This document shows positions 37,932 to 48,235 of a stretch of 64,000 bases of DNA, one piece after another (the stretch's first letter is position 1; each line of letters begins with the position of its first letter). Where the stretch lies: NCBI GenBank assembly GCA_037318855.1, contig CP134874.1, forward strand, positions 3,410,598 through 3,474,597, in the 5' to 3' direction. The notes beneath the pieces were generated by a model. It saw nothing but the letters and a program-made list of their open reading frames with translations. It did no database searches and was not told where the DNA came from. Source of the DNA: Candidatus Sedimenticola sp. (ex Thyasira tokunagai) (lineage in GTDB: Bacteria; Pseudomonadota; Gammaproteobacteria; Chromatiales; Chromatiaceae). Made by a program: the position numbers and the translations under genes.

Positions 37932-39110
37932 TCAGACCCTCAGTGTAACTTTTTGTTCAGCGACAGATCTCGCCTCACCATCCAGAGCAAGCAATCCTTC
38001 CAGGTCCCGCTCTCCGGTTTCCGGCAGCGCCGCCATGGTCTCTTCTATAAGTCGAGGTATATCGACGAACCTTAATCTATCATTGAGGAAAGCATCCACC
38101 GCCACCTCATTGGCGGCATTTAGTACCGCCGGCATACCACCACCGGCAGTGATAGCCCGGTACGCCAGTTCGAGACAGGGGAAACGATCCATATCGGGTG
38201 GCTCAAAATCAAACCTGGCAACACTAAACAGATCAAGTGGAGAGACACCGGATGCCATCCGCTCAGGCCAGGCAAGGGCGTGTGCGATAGGCGTGCGCAT
38301 ATCCGGATTACCCAGCTGAGCAAGTACTGAACCGTCTACATACTCGACCATTGAGTGAATAACACTCTGCGGGTGCAGTACTACCTGAACGTTTTCAGGA
38401 GATGTGTGAAATAGCCAGCAGGCTTCAATCACTTCCAACCCTTTATTCATCATGGAAGCGGAATCGACCGATATCTTTCGTCCCATATCCCAATTGGGGT
38501 GGGCACAAGCCTGGGCTGGTGTCACTTCAGCCAGCTGCTCCCGGGAAAAGGTACGAAAAGGCCCACCCGAGGCGGTCAATAGCACCCGATTGACACCCAC
38601 GCGTTCCAGCCCCTGCTGATAACCCTTCGGCATGCACTGAAACACTGCATTATGTTCGCTGTCGATGGGTAACAGTGTTGCACCACATCGCTCCACCTCA
38701 TCCATAAACAGGTGACCAGAGACAACCAACGCCTCCTTATTGGCAAGAAGAAGGCGCTTTCCCGCCCGTACCGCAGCCAAAGCCGGCAGTAGCCCGGCGG
38801 CACCGACGATAGCCGCCATAACATAGTCGACCTCATCCAGTGAGGCTACCGACTCCAGACCTTCAACACCCGCAACCACCCTGACAGCAAGTCCAGCCTC
38901 GACAATGCGACGTTCCAGCGCCAGCGCACTATCGCTATCGGCCATTACGGCATAAGCCGGCTGAAATCTGCTGCACTGTTGGAACAGCCCATCGACATCC
39001 CGATTAGCGGTAAGTGCCACCACCCTGTACTGCTCAGGATGGCGGGCAACTACGTCCAGGGTACTAATCCCAATGGATCCTGTGGAACCGAGAACGGCCA
39101 GACCAATCAT
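37932..39110 (-). CDS. dxr: 1-deoxy-D-xylulose 5-phosphate reductoisomerase
   Basis: Dxr makes 2-C-methylerythritol 4-phosphate, the committed step of the non-mevalonate isoprenoid pathway that feeds UppS in the same cluster. The 392-residue product begins with the NADPH-binding loop [15 protein letters not shown] and has the catalytic region [15 protein letters not shown] and the metal-binding [17 protein letters not shown]. Its ATG overlaps the cdsA stop (ATGA). Confidence 0.98.
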   Translation of the reverse strand: MIGLAVLGSTGSIGISTLDVVARHPEQYRVVALTANRDVDGLFQQCSRFQPAYAVMADSDSALALERRIVEAGLAVRVVAGVEGLESVASLDEVDYVMAAIVGAAGLLPALAAVRAGKRLLLANKEALVVSGHLFMDEVERCGATLLPIDSEHNAVFQCMPKGYQQGLERVGVNRVLLTASGGPFRTFSREQLAEVTPAQACAHPNWDMGRKISVDSASMMNKGLEVIEACWLFHTSPENVQVVLHPQSVIHSMVEYVDGSVLAQLGNPDMRTPIAHALAWPERMASGVSPLDLFSVARFDFEPPDMDRFPCLELAYRAITAGGGMPAVLNAANEVAVDAFLNDRLRFVDIPRLIEETMAALPETGERDLEGLLALDGEARSVAEQKVTLRV

Positions 39111-39931
39111 TTACCACCGCCAATCAGCATCAAACCAAACACAAAGACCGGCGCAACCGCTGTGAGGCTGTCGATACGATCAAGCACACCACCATGGCCG
39201 GGCAGGAGTTTTCCGCTATCCTTGATCCCGGCCTGACGCTTTAGAAGACTTTCAAAAAGGTCACCCACCACCGATACAACACAGACCAGCAGGCAGAACA
39301 GCACCAACTCAACCACCCCTGCTATTTCGGGCCTGAACAGTGAAAAGAGTGCCGCCCAAACAGCCGTTCCCGCAAGCGCACCATAGACACCTTCCCGGGT
39401 CTTTCCCGGGCTAATGGCTGGCGCCAACTTCACCCGCCCCCAGCGGCGTCCGGAGAAGTAGGCGCCGGTATCGGCCACCCAGGTAAGGGACATGGTAAAC
39501 AGCATCAGCAGAGGGCCTTCACTTCCATAACCGTGGAGGGTAACCAAAGCGGCCCATGCAGGCACAAGCACAAACAAGCCGATTACTGACTTTACGAGCT
39601 TCCCGGGTACGAAAGATCTCTCCGGGCGGTATCTGAGAATCCACAAGGTCACCATAAACCACCAGATGACAGCGGCTAAAAAGAGCCAGAAAGCACTACC
39701 TTCAGGGTGTTGCAGGAGAGGATAAACAAGAGCCATTGCGGCAGCGGTCGCAGCAATAAAAGCCAGTTTCTCCCAAAACATCTGCAGACCGGCAAGCGCC
39801 ACCCACTCGCCGGCACCTATCAGAATGACGGCACCAAACAACAGAGCCAGCAGATGTGTGGGCAGAAAGAAGATTGCGGCAAGGACTAACAGAAAAAGGA
39901 TGAGCGCCGTGATTATCCGTTGACCAAGCAT
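39107..39931 (-). CDS. cdsA: Phosphatidate cytidylyltransferase
   Basis: CdsA makes CDP-diacylglycerol, the precursor of all membrane phospholipids. The 274-residue protein is mostly hydrophobic, with about eight membrane segments, and carries the family signature near its C-terminus ([18 protein letters not shown], then VLDRIDSL). It is four bases from the uppS stop and overlaps dxr by four bases. Confidence 0.97.
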   Translation of the reverse strand: MLGQRIITALILFLLVLAAIFFLPTHLLALLFGAVILIGAGEWVALAGLQMFWEKLAFIAATAAAMALVYPLLQHPEGSAFWLFLAAVIWWFMVTLWILRYRPERSFVPGKLVKSVIGLFVLVPAWAALVTLHGYGSEGPLLMLFTMSLTWVADTGAYFSGRRWGRVKLAPAISPGKTREGVYGALAGTAVWAALFSLFRPEIAGVVELVLFCLLVCVVSVVGDLFESLLKRQAGIKDSGKLLPGHGGVLDRIDSLTAVAPVFVFGLMLIGGGK

Positions 39932-39934
39932 AGG

Positions 39935-40729
39935 TTAAGCCTCACCCTCTGAGTTCATGCTCTGACCAGCCGCCTCACTGACCTGCTCACCGGTTTTGCC
40001 AAAGCGTCGTTGTCGGCCTGAGAATGCGGTCAACGCCTTGTCAAACGCCTCAGTATCAAAATCAGGCCAAAGCGTATCGGTAAAGTAGAGCTCAGCATAA
40101 GCCGACTGCCACAGAATAAAGTTACTCAGGCGCTGATCACCGCCTGTACGAATAAAGAGATCAGGGTCAGGCAGGCCGGCAAAAGAGAGTTCTGCGTTGA
40201 TCGCCTCTTCATCAATCTGTTGCGGGTCAAGTTCACCCCGGGCCACTTTCCCGGCCAGTGTGCGGCCGGCCTGGACAATATCCCAGCGGCCACCGTAGTT
40301 GGCGGCAATCTGCAGAATCAGTCCGGTATTCTCTGCAGTCTTCTCTTCAGCCTGACTGATGCGCTTCTGCAACTTCTCGCTGAATGCGCTGCGATCACCG
40401 ATGACTCGTAACACCACATTGTTACGGTGGAGTCGTTTCACCTCTCGATGCAGTGCAGTAAAGAACAGCTCCATAAGCAGCCCTACTTCACGCTTCGGAC
40501 GCTTCCAGTTTTCGCTTGAGAAGGCAAACAGGGTGAGGACTTCTATGTGGTGTGATGCACTCTGCTCGACAGCAGTGCGAACAGATTTAACGCCGGCCTT
40601 GTGTCCGGCATGGCGAGGCAGGCCCTGTTGCTGAGCCCAGCGACCGTTGCCGTCCATGATGATGGCGATATGCCGGGGCAGTTGACGCGGGAGATTGGCG
40701 TCACCGGTCTCTTTGCCTGCTTTACTCAC
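39935..40729 (-). CDS. uppS: Undecaprenyl diphosphate synthase, GTG start
   Basis: UppS condenses eight isopentenyl units onto farnesyl diphosphate to give the lipid carrier for peptidoglycan and polysaccharide synthesis. The 264-residue product has the catalytic Asp in HIAIIMDGNGRWAQ, the FSSENWKRP segment, and the C-terminal RTGGDQRLSNFILWQSAYAE. The start is GTG at 40729 with a weak ribosome-binding site. It follows frr by 24 bases. Confidence 0.97.
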   Translation of the reverse strand: MSKAGKETGDANLPRQLPRHIAIIMDGNGRWAQQQGLPRHAGHKAGVKSVRTAVEQSASHHIEVLTLFAFSSENWKRPKREVGLLMELFFTALHREVKRLHRNNVVLRVIGDRSAFSEKLQKRISQAEEKTAENTGLILQIAANYGGRWDIVQAGRTLAGKVARGELDPQQIDEEAINAELSFAGLPDPDLFIRTGGDQRLSNFILWQSAYAELYFTDTLWPDFDTEAFDKALTAFSGRQRRFGKTGEQVSEAAGQSMNSEGEA

Positions 40730-40753
40730 GATAAAAATGTGACGAAAGGCAGA

Positions 40754-41311
40754 TCAGATCGACATCAGATCTTTTTCTTTCTCCGCCAGCACTTCGTCAA
40801 CCTTTTTTATGTGCTGATCGGTGAGCTTCTGGATAATCTCCTGGCCCTTGTGCTCATCATCCTCGGAGATCAGCTTCTCTTTTACCAGATCTTTGAGGTC
40901 GTGATTGGCATCGCGTCGAATATTACGAACCGCTACCTTGGAGTGTTCCGCCTCTCCACGCACCACACGGATCAGATCCTTGCGTCGCTCTTCAGTCAGC
41001 GGTGGCAGCGGTACCCTTATCACGGTACCGGCAGTGTTGGGGTTGAGCCCAAGATCAGAGTTCATGATCGCTTTTTCAACCGCCTGCACCATTGTCTTCT
41101 CCCATGGAGTAATGGCCAGTGTACGAGCGTCTTCAACAGTGACATTTGCCACCTGATTAAGCGGCGTTTCAGAACCGTAGTAAGAGACCCTTATATGATC
41201 CAGCAAGCTGGGATGCGCTCGCCCGGTTCTTACCTTTGCCAACTCATGACCCAGTGCATCCACACTCTTGCCCATGCGTGTTGCAGCGTCAGTTTTAATA
41301 TCATTGATCAT
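40754..41311 (-). CDS. frr: Ribosome recycling factor
   Basis: RRF, with EF-G, splits the post-termination ribosome. The 185-residue product starts [20 protein letters not shown] at the ATG at 41311 and contains the conserved [20 protein letters not shown] and the C-terminal helices. The frame is open further upstream, but only within the pyrH end. The start lies one base past the pyrH stop. Confidence 0.98.
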   Translation of the reverse strand: MINDIKTDAATRMGKSVDALGHELAKVRTGRAHPSLLDHIRVSYYGSETPLNQVANVTVEDARTLAITPWEKTMVQAVEKAIMNSDLGLNPNTAGTVIRVPLPPLTEERRKDLIRVVRGEAEHSKVAVRNIRRDANHDLKDLVKEKLISEDDEHKGQEIIQKLTDQHIKKVDEVLAEKEKDLMSI

Positions 41312-41312
41312 T

Positions 41313-42038
41313 TCAATCTCCACCACTCTCCACCAGTGAACCGATCTCCTCACCCTGCATCAACCGCATAAGGGCGCCCGGCTCGTTGATATTCATTACC
41401 CGAAGCGGCATCTTATTGTCACGGCAGAGTACGACTGCAGTTGCATCCATCACCTTTAGCCCCTCGGATAGTGCCCGATCATAACTCAGGCGGTGATAGA
41501 ACTCAGCACTTGCATCCTTCATTGGATCTGCTGAATAGATGCCGTCAACCTTGGTTGCCTTAATCAGAACCTGGGCATTGATCTCGATTGCACGCAGGCC
41601 GGCGGCTGAATCTGTAGTGAAATAGGGATTACCAGAACCGCCTGAAAGAATAACCACCTCGCCATTTTCAAGGTGTCTAACAGCTTCGCGACGGACATAA
41701 AAATCGCACACCTGATCCATCCTGATGGCCGACAGGACTCTTGCCGGGACACCTTTCTTATTCAGTGCATCCTGCATGGCCAAAGAGTTCATAACGGTGG
41801 CGAGCATACCCATGTGATCGCCTGAAACGCGGTCAATGCCCGACCGGGCCAAACCTTCACCACGAAAAATATTACCGCCGCCGATCACCAGACCGATCTG
41901 GACGCCGGCATCCACCAGCTCCTTTATTTCCTGCGCGACCCGGGAGATCACATCCGGATCGATTCCGAAGCTCCCACCACCCATTAGGGCCTCACCGCTG
42001 AGCTTTAGCAAAATCCGCTGGTAGGCTACCGCTGACAT
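41313..42038 (-). CDS. pyrH: Uridylate kinase
   Basis: UMP kinase phosphorylates UMP to UDP for pyrimidine nucleotide synthesis. The 241-residue product has the amino-acid-kinase fold with [14 protein letters not shown] at the N-terminus, [12 protein letters not shown], and the UMP-binding region [19 protein letters not shown]. It lies in the rpsB-tsf-pyrH-frr order, but a 435-base repeat-filled gap separates it from tsf. Confidence 0.98.
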   Translation of the reverse strand: MSAVAYQRILLKLSGEALMGGGSFGIDPDVISRVAQEIKELVDAGVQIGLVIGGGNIFRGEGLARSGIDRVSGDHMGMLATVMNSLAMQDALNKKGVPARVLSAIRMDQVCDFYVRREAVRHLENGEVVILSGGSGNPYFTTDSAAGLRAIEINAQVLIKATKVDGIYSADPMKDASAEFYHRLSYDRALSEGLKVMDATAVVLCRDNKMPLRVMNINEPGALMRLMQGEEIGSLVESGGD

Positions 42039-42473
42039 AACACTCCCTTTTTTCTCATTATATTACGAGGTTCATGCAAAACCCCTCAATCCCCTCTCTC
42101 TTGAGGAGGGCGTCGTAAAAGCACCAGTTCCCTCCCTACGAGGGAGAAGGTTAGGTCGCTACGGGCTCCTGCCCTCTCGCGACACTACCACATCCATGTA
42201 GGTCGGATGAGGGTGTATTAACTCAAGTTTCGAAGTTCAAATGACGTAAAAGTCTTGGCTAGACCGTCCCTTCTCCCTCAGGGAGAAGGGCAGGATGAGG
42301 GAAATCAGAAGAATCAAAGCGTTAGCTTTTCAACTCCCCTCACCCCAACCCTCGGCAAGCTGCTCCTGCGTTGCTCTACTACCTACATCCATGTAGGCAT
42401 CTCCCTGAGGGAGAGGGGGCTAACGAACTCCGAAATTTGAGTTGTAAATATTTATGCCGCAGGGATTGACCGA
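42039..42473. other. Repeat-filled gap between tsf and pyrH
   Basis: No gene is visible. The gap contains a dispersed repeat (42069-42221, second copy at 48007-48110), palindromes such as CCCTTCTCCCTCAGGGAGAA near 42270, and inverted fragments CTCAAGTTTCGAAGTTC and GAACTCCGAAATTTGAG at about 42224 and 42425. It splits a pair that is normally 100-200 bases apart. Confidence 0.65.
42069..42221. repeat. Dispersed intergenic repeat, copy 1
   Basis: It shares with 48007-48110 the blocks CATGCAAAACCCC, CTTGAGGAGGG, CCCTACGAGGGAGAAGGTTA and GATGAGGGTGTATTAA in the same order. This copy carries about 50 extra bases before the last block. It looks like a degenerate mobile or palindromic filler. Confidence 0.75.
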
Positions 42474-43358
42474 TTAACCGTTAATCTGCGCCATCACTTC
42501 GTCAGCAAAGTTCTCCTGCTTCTTCTCGATACCTTCACCCACCTCGAAGCGGGTAAAGCTATTCACCTTGGCACCCGCTTCAGCCAGCAGTTTCTCGACA
42601 GTAGTATCAGGATTCTTAACAAAAGCCTGGCCAACCAGCGTGATTTCAGCAAGGAATTTACGTATCTGACCACCGATGATCTTGTCGATAATATTCTCTG
42701 GCTTACCACTCTCCAGAGCGCGTGCCTTAAAGATCTCACGCTCCTTCTCGACCATTTCAGCCGGCACCTGGTCTTCGGAAACACAGGTTGGATTGGTTGC
42801 AGCAACGTGCATGGCGATATCTTTACCCAGGGTGTCATCACCCCCTTCGACGTCAACCACTACACCGATGCGAACACCGTGACGGTAGCTGGCCAGCTGA
42901 CCACTCTCGGTCTCAAAACGCTGAAAACGGCGAACATTCATATTCTCGCCAATCTTCACGATAAGTGCCTCACGTGCGGTGTTGATGGTGGTCTCCTCAC
43001 CATCATGTAGAGGCTGCTCCAGTAGCTCTTCGACAGTGGTCGCTGATGAATTAAGCGCACACTCGGCTACCGCGTCGGCAAATGAGGTGAAATTATCATC
43101 CTTGGCGACAAAGTCGGTTTCACAGTTGACCTCGACCATCGCGGCTTTTTTACCATCGGCACTAAACTTGATAGCAACGATGCCATCGGCAGCGGTACGG
43201 CCCGCTTTTTTTGCCGCTTTCGCCTGCCCGGATTTACGCATCTGTTCAATTGCAGCCTCGATATCACCGTCGGCTTCTACCAGTGCTTTCTTGCACTCCA
43301 TCATGCCAGAGCCGGTACGCTCACGCAGCTCTTTAACCATAGACGCTGTAATGGCCAT
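42474..43358 (-). CDS. tsf: Translation elongation factor Ts
   Basis: EF-Ts recharges EF-Tu by exchanging GDP for GTP. The 294-residue product starts [20 protein letters not shown] and has the [10 protein letters not shown] motif that contacts EF-Tu, two core subdomains and the C-terminal module ending in [11 protein letters not shown]. It follows rpsB by 113 bases that contain a stem-loop. Confidence 0.98.
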   Translation of the reverse strand: MAITASMVKELRERTGSGMMECKKALVEADGDIEAAIEQMRKSGQAKAAKKAGRTAADGIVAIKFSADGKKAAMVEVNCETDFVAKDDNFTSFADAVAECALNSSATTVEELLEQPLHDGEETTINTAREALIVKIGENMNVRRFQRFETESGQLASYRHGVRIGVVVDVEGGDDTLGKDIAMHVAATNPTCVSEDQVPAEMVEKEREIFKARALESGKPENIIDKIIGGQIRKFLAEITLVGQAFVKNPDTTVEKLLAEAGAKVNSFTRFEVGEGIEKKQENFADEVMAQING

Positions 43359-43395
43359 GATTGTTGTCCTCTTCTTTAACTAGTTTGTTAACGGG

Positions 43396-43430
43396 TATTC
43401 CCGGTCACGCAGAATCGTAAACCGGGAATA
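43396..43430 (-). other. Stem-loop between rpsB and tsf
   Basis: TATTCCCGGT and ACCGGGAATA form a perfect 10-base stem around a 15-base loop. There is no T-run after it on the complement, so it is more likely an mRNA processing or partial termination site than a strong terminator. Confidence 0.6.
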
Positions 43431-43471
43431 GGCCCTAAGAAAATATCGCTGAAGCTACTTCAGCAGAGTGA

Positions 43472-44302
43472 TTACTCTGCAGTTGCAGCCTTGACCTCAT
43501 CAGTCGACTCAGCAGTTGCGGCCTTGACCTCATCAGTCGATTCAGCAGCTGGAGCCTCCACCTTATCGGCCGGCTCAGCAGCTTGGGCGGCGGGCGCCTC
43601 TTCACCACCGAGATGGGCGGCACTTGCACGCCCTTCCAGAACAGCTGCAGATGCACCCTGCACGTAGAGCTGAATGGCTCGCATGGCATCATCGTTACCG
43701 GGAATGACATAATCGATTTTCTCCGGGTCGTTGTTGGTATCAACAACACCAACTACCGGGATACCCAGCTTGTGAGCTTCAGCAATGGCGATATTCTCAT
43801 GGCCGTTGTCAATCACGAACAGTACATCGGGCAGTCCCGGCATGTTCTTGATTCCGCCCAGGCTGCGATCCAACTTCTCCATCTCGCGGCTCAGACCCAG
43901 GGCCTCTTTCTTGTTGAAACGCTCAACCGAGCCGTCTTCAAACATTGCCTCAAGATCCTTCAGGCGCTTGATGCGCTGCTTGATGGTTTTGAAGTTAGTC
44001 AGCATGCCACCCAACCAGCGATGGTTGACGTAAGGCATACCACAACGCTCTGCCTCTTCTTTAATGGTGTCACGTGCGGCACGTTTGGTGCCGACGAAGA
44101 GAATCTTACCGCCGTTGGCGGCAAGAGAACCGATAAAGTTCATGGCATCGTTGTAGAGAGGGAGGGTCTTCTCAAGATTGACGATATGAATCTTGTTACG
44201 ATGACCGAAAATGTAGGCCCCCATTTTGGGGTTCCAGTAACGGGTCTGGTGACCGAAATGCACGCCTGCTTCCAGCATCTGGCGCATGGATACTTTGCTC
44301 AT
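43472..44302 (-). CDS. rpsB: 30S ribosomal protein S2 with repeat-bearing C-terminus
   Basis: S2 completes assembly of the small subunit. The 276-residue product starts [20 protein letters not shown] and has typical S2 sequence to about residue 230 ([16 protein letters not shown]). It then carries an acidic, Ala/Glu-rich tail in which the 11-residue unit [11 protein letters not shown] occurs twice in tandem after a degenerate copy. E. coli S2 has 241 residues, so the tail is an addition. GGAG lies six bases before the ATG. Expression is probably controlled by the leader at 44334-44390. Confidence 0.98.
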   Translation of the reverse strand: MSKVSMRQMLEAGVHFGHQTRYWNPKMGAYIFGHRNKIHIVNLEKTLPLYNDAMNFIGSLAANGGKILFVGTKRAARDTIKEEAERCGMPYVNHRWLGGMLTNFKTIKQRIKRLKDLEAMFEDGSVERFNKKEALGLSREMEKLDRSLGGIKNMPGLPDVLFVIDNGHENIAIAEAHKLGIPVVGVVDTNNDPEKIDYVIPGNDDAMRAIQLYVQGASAAVLEGRASAAHLGGEEAPAAQAAEPADKVEAPAAESTDEVKAATAESTDEVKAATAE

Positions 44303-44333
44303 AATTACTCCGAATTGTACGGGTTAGGCCTCC

Positions 44334-44390
44334 ACATACCCCAGTTGTCGACCCGGTTTCCCAGGCACCCCGGCAACTGTGTCGGTATGT
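44334..44390 (-). ncRNA. Structured rpsB leader (candidate S2-binding/t44-like element)
   Basis: On the complement, ACATACC…GGTATGT closes a stem that contains a second stem CAGTTG…CAACTG, with a GC-rich internal region GCCGGGGTGCCTGGGAAACC. In E. coli S2 represses rpsB-tsf by binding the leader mRNA, and gammaproteobacterial rpsB leaders share conserved structures in this place. The structure is seen; the S2 role is inferred. Confidence 0.6.
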
Positions 44391-44454
44391 GTGTGATTTT
44401 CACCGCCCCCGCAGGGGTCGGTGCCACGAAGTCGTTTGCGATTCCGGGGCGCGT

Positions 44455-44483
44455 TTTATACCATAACCCGCTTGCCGCCACAA
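44455..44483 (-). promoter_or_regulatory. Candidate sigma-70 promoter of rpsB-tsf
   Basis: On the complement TTGTGG (-35) and TATAAA (-10) are separated by exactly 17 bases. Transcription would begin near 44448, giving a leader of about 145 bases that includes the structured element. Confidence 0.65.
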
Positions 44484-44528
44484 TCACGACGGCCTGTATT
44501 TCATATTTTTTCCCGGGAATTCAACTGC

Positions 44529-45299
44529 ATGAGCATCATCATTAAGACCACCGATGAGATTGAAAAGATGCGCGTAGCCGGAAGGCTGGCCGCGGAGGTA
44601 CTGGAGATGATTGCACCCCATGTCACCTCTGGGGTGACCACTGATGAGCTGAACCACATCTGTCACGACTATATCGTCAATATTCAGAATGCCGTTCCTG
44701 CACCACTCAACTACCGTGGATTTCCAAAATCGATCTGTACTTCAGTCAATCATCAAGTGTGTCACGGCATCCCCGGTGGAAAGAAATTAAAAACCGGTGA
44801 CCTCATCAATATTGATATCACCGTGATCAAGGATGGATTTCATGGCGATACCAGCAAAATGTTCGCCGTTGGACAGCCTCCTATCCTCGCCCAGCGACTG
44901 GCCAAAATCACCCAGGAGTCTATGTGGCTCGGCATTGAGCAGGTCCGTCCCGGCGCCCATCTCGGGGATATAGGAGACGCTATCCAGCAATACGTCGAAG
45001 CAAACCACTACTCCGTGGTTCACGAATACTGCGGCCATGGCATCGGCAGAGGCTTTCACGAAGAGCCGCAGGTATTGCACTACGGCAAAGCGGGTACCGG
45101 CATCCAGCTACAGGCCGGGATGTGTTTCACCATAGAACCGATGGTCAACTCCGGCAAGCGACATGTAAAGATGCTTCCCGACGGCTGGACTGTGGTCACT
45201 AAAGACCGTTCACTCTCCGCCCAGTGGGAACACACCATTCTCGTCACTGACAGTGGCTATGAGGTACTCACCCTGCGTGACGAAGAGCGTAAAACCTAG
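44529..45299 (+). CDS. map: Methionine aminopeptidase, type I
   Basis: Map removes the N-terminal methionine from new proteins. From the ATG at 44529 the product has 256 residues. The metal ligands are in place: Asp in LINIDITVIKDG, Asp in FHGDTSKMF, His in GHGIGRGFHEEP, Glu in FTIEPMV and Glu in SAQWEHTILV. The frame is open for 36 more codons upstream, but those overlap the rpsB promoter region and are not conserved. It is divergent from rpsB, as in E. coli, and is followed 12 bases later by glnD. Confidence 0.97.
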   Translation: MSIIIKTTDEIEKMRVAGRLAAEVLEMIAPHVTSGVTTDELNHICHDYIVNIQNAVPAPLNYRGFPKSICTSVNHQVCHGIPGGKKLKTGDLINIDITVIKDGFHGDTSKMFAVGQPPILAQRLAKITQESMWLGIEQVRPGAHLGDIGDAIQQYVEANHYSVVHEYCGHGIGRGFHEEPQVLHYGKAGTGIQLQAGMCFTIEPMVNSGKRHVKMLPDGWTVVTKDRSLSAQWEHTILVTDSGYEVLTLRDEERKT

Positions 45300-45311
45300 G
45301 TTAAACCGACA

Positions 45312-47957
45312 ATGCCACTGCAACTCTTCGATTCCGACACCATTCCACAGGCACTCAGCAAGGGCGGGAAACCACTCCCTCTTTTCCAAAAATCTATCAA
45401 AGAGGCCAATAAGCAGCTCAAGACGCTGTTTGATCAGGGTAGGGATGTCAATGAACTGGTCAGGGCCAGGGCTCGCCATATAGACCACATTCTTCAGCAG
45501 GCGTGGAAACTCAAAATACCCTCCAACAGTGATACGTCACTGATTGCCGTTGGCGGTTATGGCCGTGGTGAGCTGCACCCGTCTTCAGATATTGATCTGC
45601 TTATTCTACTGGAGGCTGAGAACAGCCCCACCCTCCTTGAAGCATTGGGAGAGCTGGTAACCTTTTTCTGGGATATTGGACTGGAGATCGGCCACAGTGT
45701 GCGCACCTTCAATGAATGCGTCAAAGAGGCTAAACAGGACATAACAACGGCAACCAACTTGATGGAGAGCCGCCTGCTGGCAGGACCGGCAGATCCTCTT
45801 GATCGTCTGAAACATGCCACGGGTCCAGGAGAAATCTGGCCGAGTGTTGCTTTTTTCAAAGCAAAATGGAAAGAGCAGAAGCAGCGCTACAAAAAATACG
45901 ATGACACGGTCAGCAGCCTTGAACCCAATATCAAGGAGAGCCCCGGGGGGATGCGGGATATTCAGATGATCGGCTGGGTGGTAAAGCGCCATTTTGGGGC
46001 TGCTACTATGCATGACCTGGTTTCTCACGATTTCCTCACCGAAGAGGAGTTCCAGGATCTGATGGACTCCCAGACGTTCCTCTGGCAGGTTCGCTTCGCA
46101 CTTCACCTCCTGACCGGTCGCCATGAAGACCGCCTCCTTTTCGATTACCAGCACACACTGGCCGAGCAATTTGGTCATGTTGCCGATAAGCAGCAGTTGG
46201 GTGTCGAAAAATTCATGCAGCAGTACTACCTGACCGCCCTGCGTGTCAGCAGAATGAATGAGATGCTGTTGCAGCTCTTTCAGGAGGTGATTCTGCTGAA
46301 GTCACATCTTGATCCACCCAAACCGATCGGCCGCCATTTTCAGTCACGTAGCGGTTTTTTGGAGGTGGTAAATGAAGATACCTTTGAGAAACAACCACTT
46401 GCCCTGCTGGAGTTGTTTTGGGTAATGCAGCAGCATCCAGAGCTTCAGGGGGTACGTGCCAGTACCATACGACAAGCGCGAAGTTGCCGACATCTGATCG
46501 ATGATGATTTCCGTAACAACCCGCAAGCACAAGAAGTTTTCATGTCGATCATCCACGGCCCCAGCGGCATCTCCCATGAACTTCGCCGCATGAACCGCTA
46601 CGGGATTCTTGCCCGCTACATCCCCGCCTTTGCCAATATCGTCGGTCGGATGCAGTACGATCTATTCCACATCTATACTGTCGACGAGCATACGCTGATA
46701 GTCATCCGCAACCTGCGTCGGTTTTGTGTACCGGAGTGGCGCTCTACATTCCCGCTGTTGAACGACATCATGGCACGACTACCGAAACGGGAACTGCTCT
46801 TCCTTGCCGGTCTTTTTCACGATATCGCAAAGGGACGCGGAGGCAACCATTCGCTGCTGGGAGCAGAGGATGCCTGGAACTTTGCCCAACAACACGGCCT
46901 GGAAGAGAGCGAGTGCAAGCTAGTGGCATGGCTGGTCAAGTACCATTTGCTGATGTCAATCACCGCCCAGAGAAAAGACATCAGTGATCCCGAGGTGATC
47001 AGCGAATTTGCCGCAGAGGTGGGTGATATGGTGCAGCTGGACTGTCTCTATCTGCTGACTGTGGCCGATATGACGGCCACCGACCCCAAAAAGTGGAACA
47101 GCTGGAAAAATTCACTACTGCGTGAACTCTACTTGAATACCAAGTATGCCCTGCTACGCGGATTAAACAATCCACAGGAGCAGAGTGAGGTAGTCCAAAA
47201 CAAGCAGGCCGGAGCACGCCACCTGCTTAAGTCCGATGGTATCGATATCGAGCGAGTTAACGCTCATTGGGCAATACTCAGCCTCGACTATTTTCTACAC
47301 CACACCTGGGGAGAGATCGCCTGGCAGACCAGAATGGCACTGACAACTAAGACGGACAAGCTGCCTTTGGTTATCGTGCGCAAATCAAATACCCGGGGTG
47401 GCACAGAGGTATTTCTCTACAGCCGGGATCAGGACTACTTCTTCGCCCTGACCACCAGCCTGCTGGTTCAGCTCGGCCTGAACATCGTCAGCGCTCGCAT
47501 TGAGACCACCGACACCGGTTATACCCTCAATAGCTTCCTGGTACTGGAAGAGAGTGGTGAAGCGGTGATCGATGCTCCACGGCAGGATGAGATAACTCGT
47601 ATACTGCGGCAGGCCCTGGTCTCTCCCAAAACTGCCGATGCAGTAGTCAACAGGCGCATTCCCAGGCAGCTGAAACACTTCTCAATCCCAACCCGAATCG
47701 ATTTCGCGCTAGACGCCAATAATTTGCGCACCATCATGAAACTGGAGACAGACGACCGCCCAGGGCTGCTGTCACAAGTGGGTTACGCCTTTGTTGACTG
47801 CAAAATACGGCTGATCAATGCCAAAATTGCCACCATAGGTGCCAAGGTGGAAGATACATTCTTCATCACGGATCGTGAAAACCGCCCTATTTCTGAGCCG
47901 TCACAACTCCAATGCATCGAGAAATCGATTCATGAGCGGCTTGACCAGATTGGGTGA
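45312..47957 (+). CDS. glnD: Bifunctional PII uridylyltransferase/uridylyl-removing enzyme
   Basis: GlnD senses glutamine and adds or removes UMP on PII proteins, setting nitrogen assimilation. The 881-residue product has the nucleotidyltransferase motif GGYGRGELHPSSDIDLL (about 82-98), the helical PII-UT domain with SPGGMRDIQMIGW, the HD domain LFHDIAKGRGGNHS (about 502-515) and two C-terminal ACT domains (about 700-780 and 810-881). All parts needed for both activities are present. Its place after map is conserved in gammaproteobacteria. Confidence 0.98.
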   Translation: MPLQLFDSDTIPQALSKGGKPLPLFQKSIKEANKQLKTLFDQGRDVNELVRARARHIDHILQQAWKLKIPSNSDTSLIAVGGYGRGELHPSSDIDLLILLEAENSPTLLEALGELVTFFWDIGLEIGHSVRTFNECVKEAKQDITTATNLMESRLLAGPADPLDRLKHATGPGEIWPSVAFFKAKWKEQKQRYKKYDDTVSSLEPNIKESPGGMRDIQMIGWVVKRHFGAATMHDLVSHDFLTEEEFQDLMDSQTFLWQVRFALHLLTGRHEDRLLFDYQHTLAEQFGHVADKQQLGVEKFMQQYYLTALRVSRMNEMLLQLFQEVILLKSHLDPPKPIGRHFQSRSGFLEVVNEDTFEKQPLALLELFWVMQQHPELQGVRASTIRQARSCRHLIDDDFRNNPQAQEVFMSIIHGPSGISHELRRMNRYGILARYIPAFANIVGRMQYDLFHIYTVDEHTLIVIRNLRRFCVPEWRSTFPLLNDIMARLPKRELLFLAGLFHDIAKGRGGNHSLLGAEDAWNFAQQHGLEESECKLVAWLVKYHLLMSITAQRKDISDPEVISEFAAEVGDMVQLDCLYLLTVADMTATDPKKWNSWKNSLLRELYLNTKYALLRGLNNPQEQSEVVQNKQAGARHLLKSDGIDIERVNAHWAILSLDYFLHHTWGEIAWQTRMALTTKTDKLPLVIVRKSNTRGGTEVFLYSRDQDYFFALTTSLLVQLGLNIVSARIETTDTGYTLNSFLVLEESGEAVIDAPRQDEITRILRQALVSPKTADAVVNRRIPRQLKHFSIPTRIDFALDANNLRTIMKLETDDRPGLLSQVGYAFVDCKIRLINAKIATIGAKVEDTFFITDRENRPISEPSQLQCIEKSIHERLDQIG

Positions 47958-48006
47958 CGGCTGAGCAACCCAAGTTTCTGGAAGTTGATCATTAGAACAA
48001 CTTTTA

Positions 48007-48110
48007 GGTACATGCAAAACCCCACCATCACTCTCCCTTGAGGAGGGTGTCATAAAAACTCCAATCCCTTCTCCCTACGAGGGAGAAGGTTAGGATGAGG
48101 GTGTATTAAA
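48007..48110. repeat. Dispersed intergenic repeat, copy 2
   Basis: It is the same series of blocks as 42069-42221 but without the extra segment before GATGAGGGTGTATTAA. It contains the short palindrome CTCCCTACGAGGGAG. Confidence 0.75.
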
Positions 48111-48168
48111 TCCAAAGTGGCTATGCACTATAGTCCTGAAGCACTATCTTCATAGAAAAAAGTGCATC

Positions 48169-48235
48169 TGTAGGAGCGAATTTATTCGCGATCAGGCTCC
48201 GGGGCATGTCCTTCGCGAACAAGTTCGCTCCTACA
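48169..48235. repeat. REP-like palindrome, type 1
   Basis: TGTAGGAGCGAATTTATTCG… at the left and CGCGAACAAGTTCGCTCC… at the right form an inverted repeat. The centre GATCAGGCTCCGGGGC resembles the centre of the copy at 371-431. Confidence 0.85.

Noticed and set aside
44421..44528. 36-residue N-terminal extension of Map
   Set aside because: It overlaps the rpsB promoter region and is not conserved; MSIIIKTTDEIEKMR is the normal Map N-terminus.
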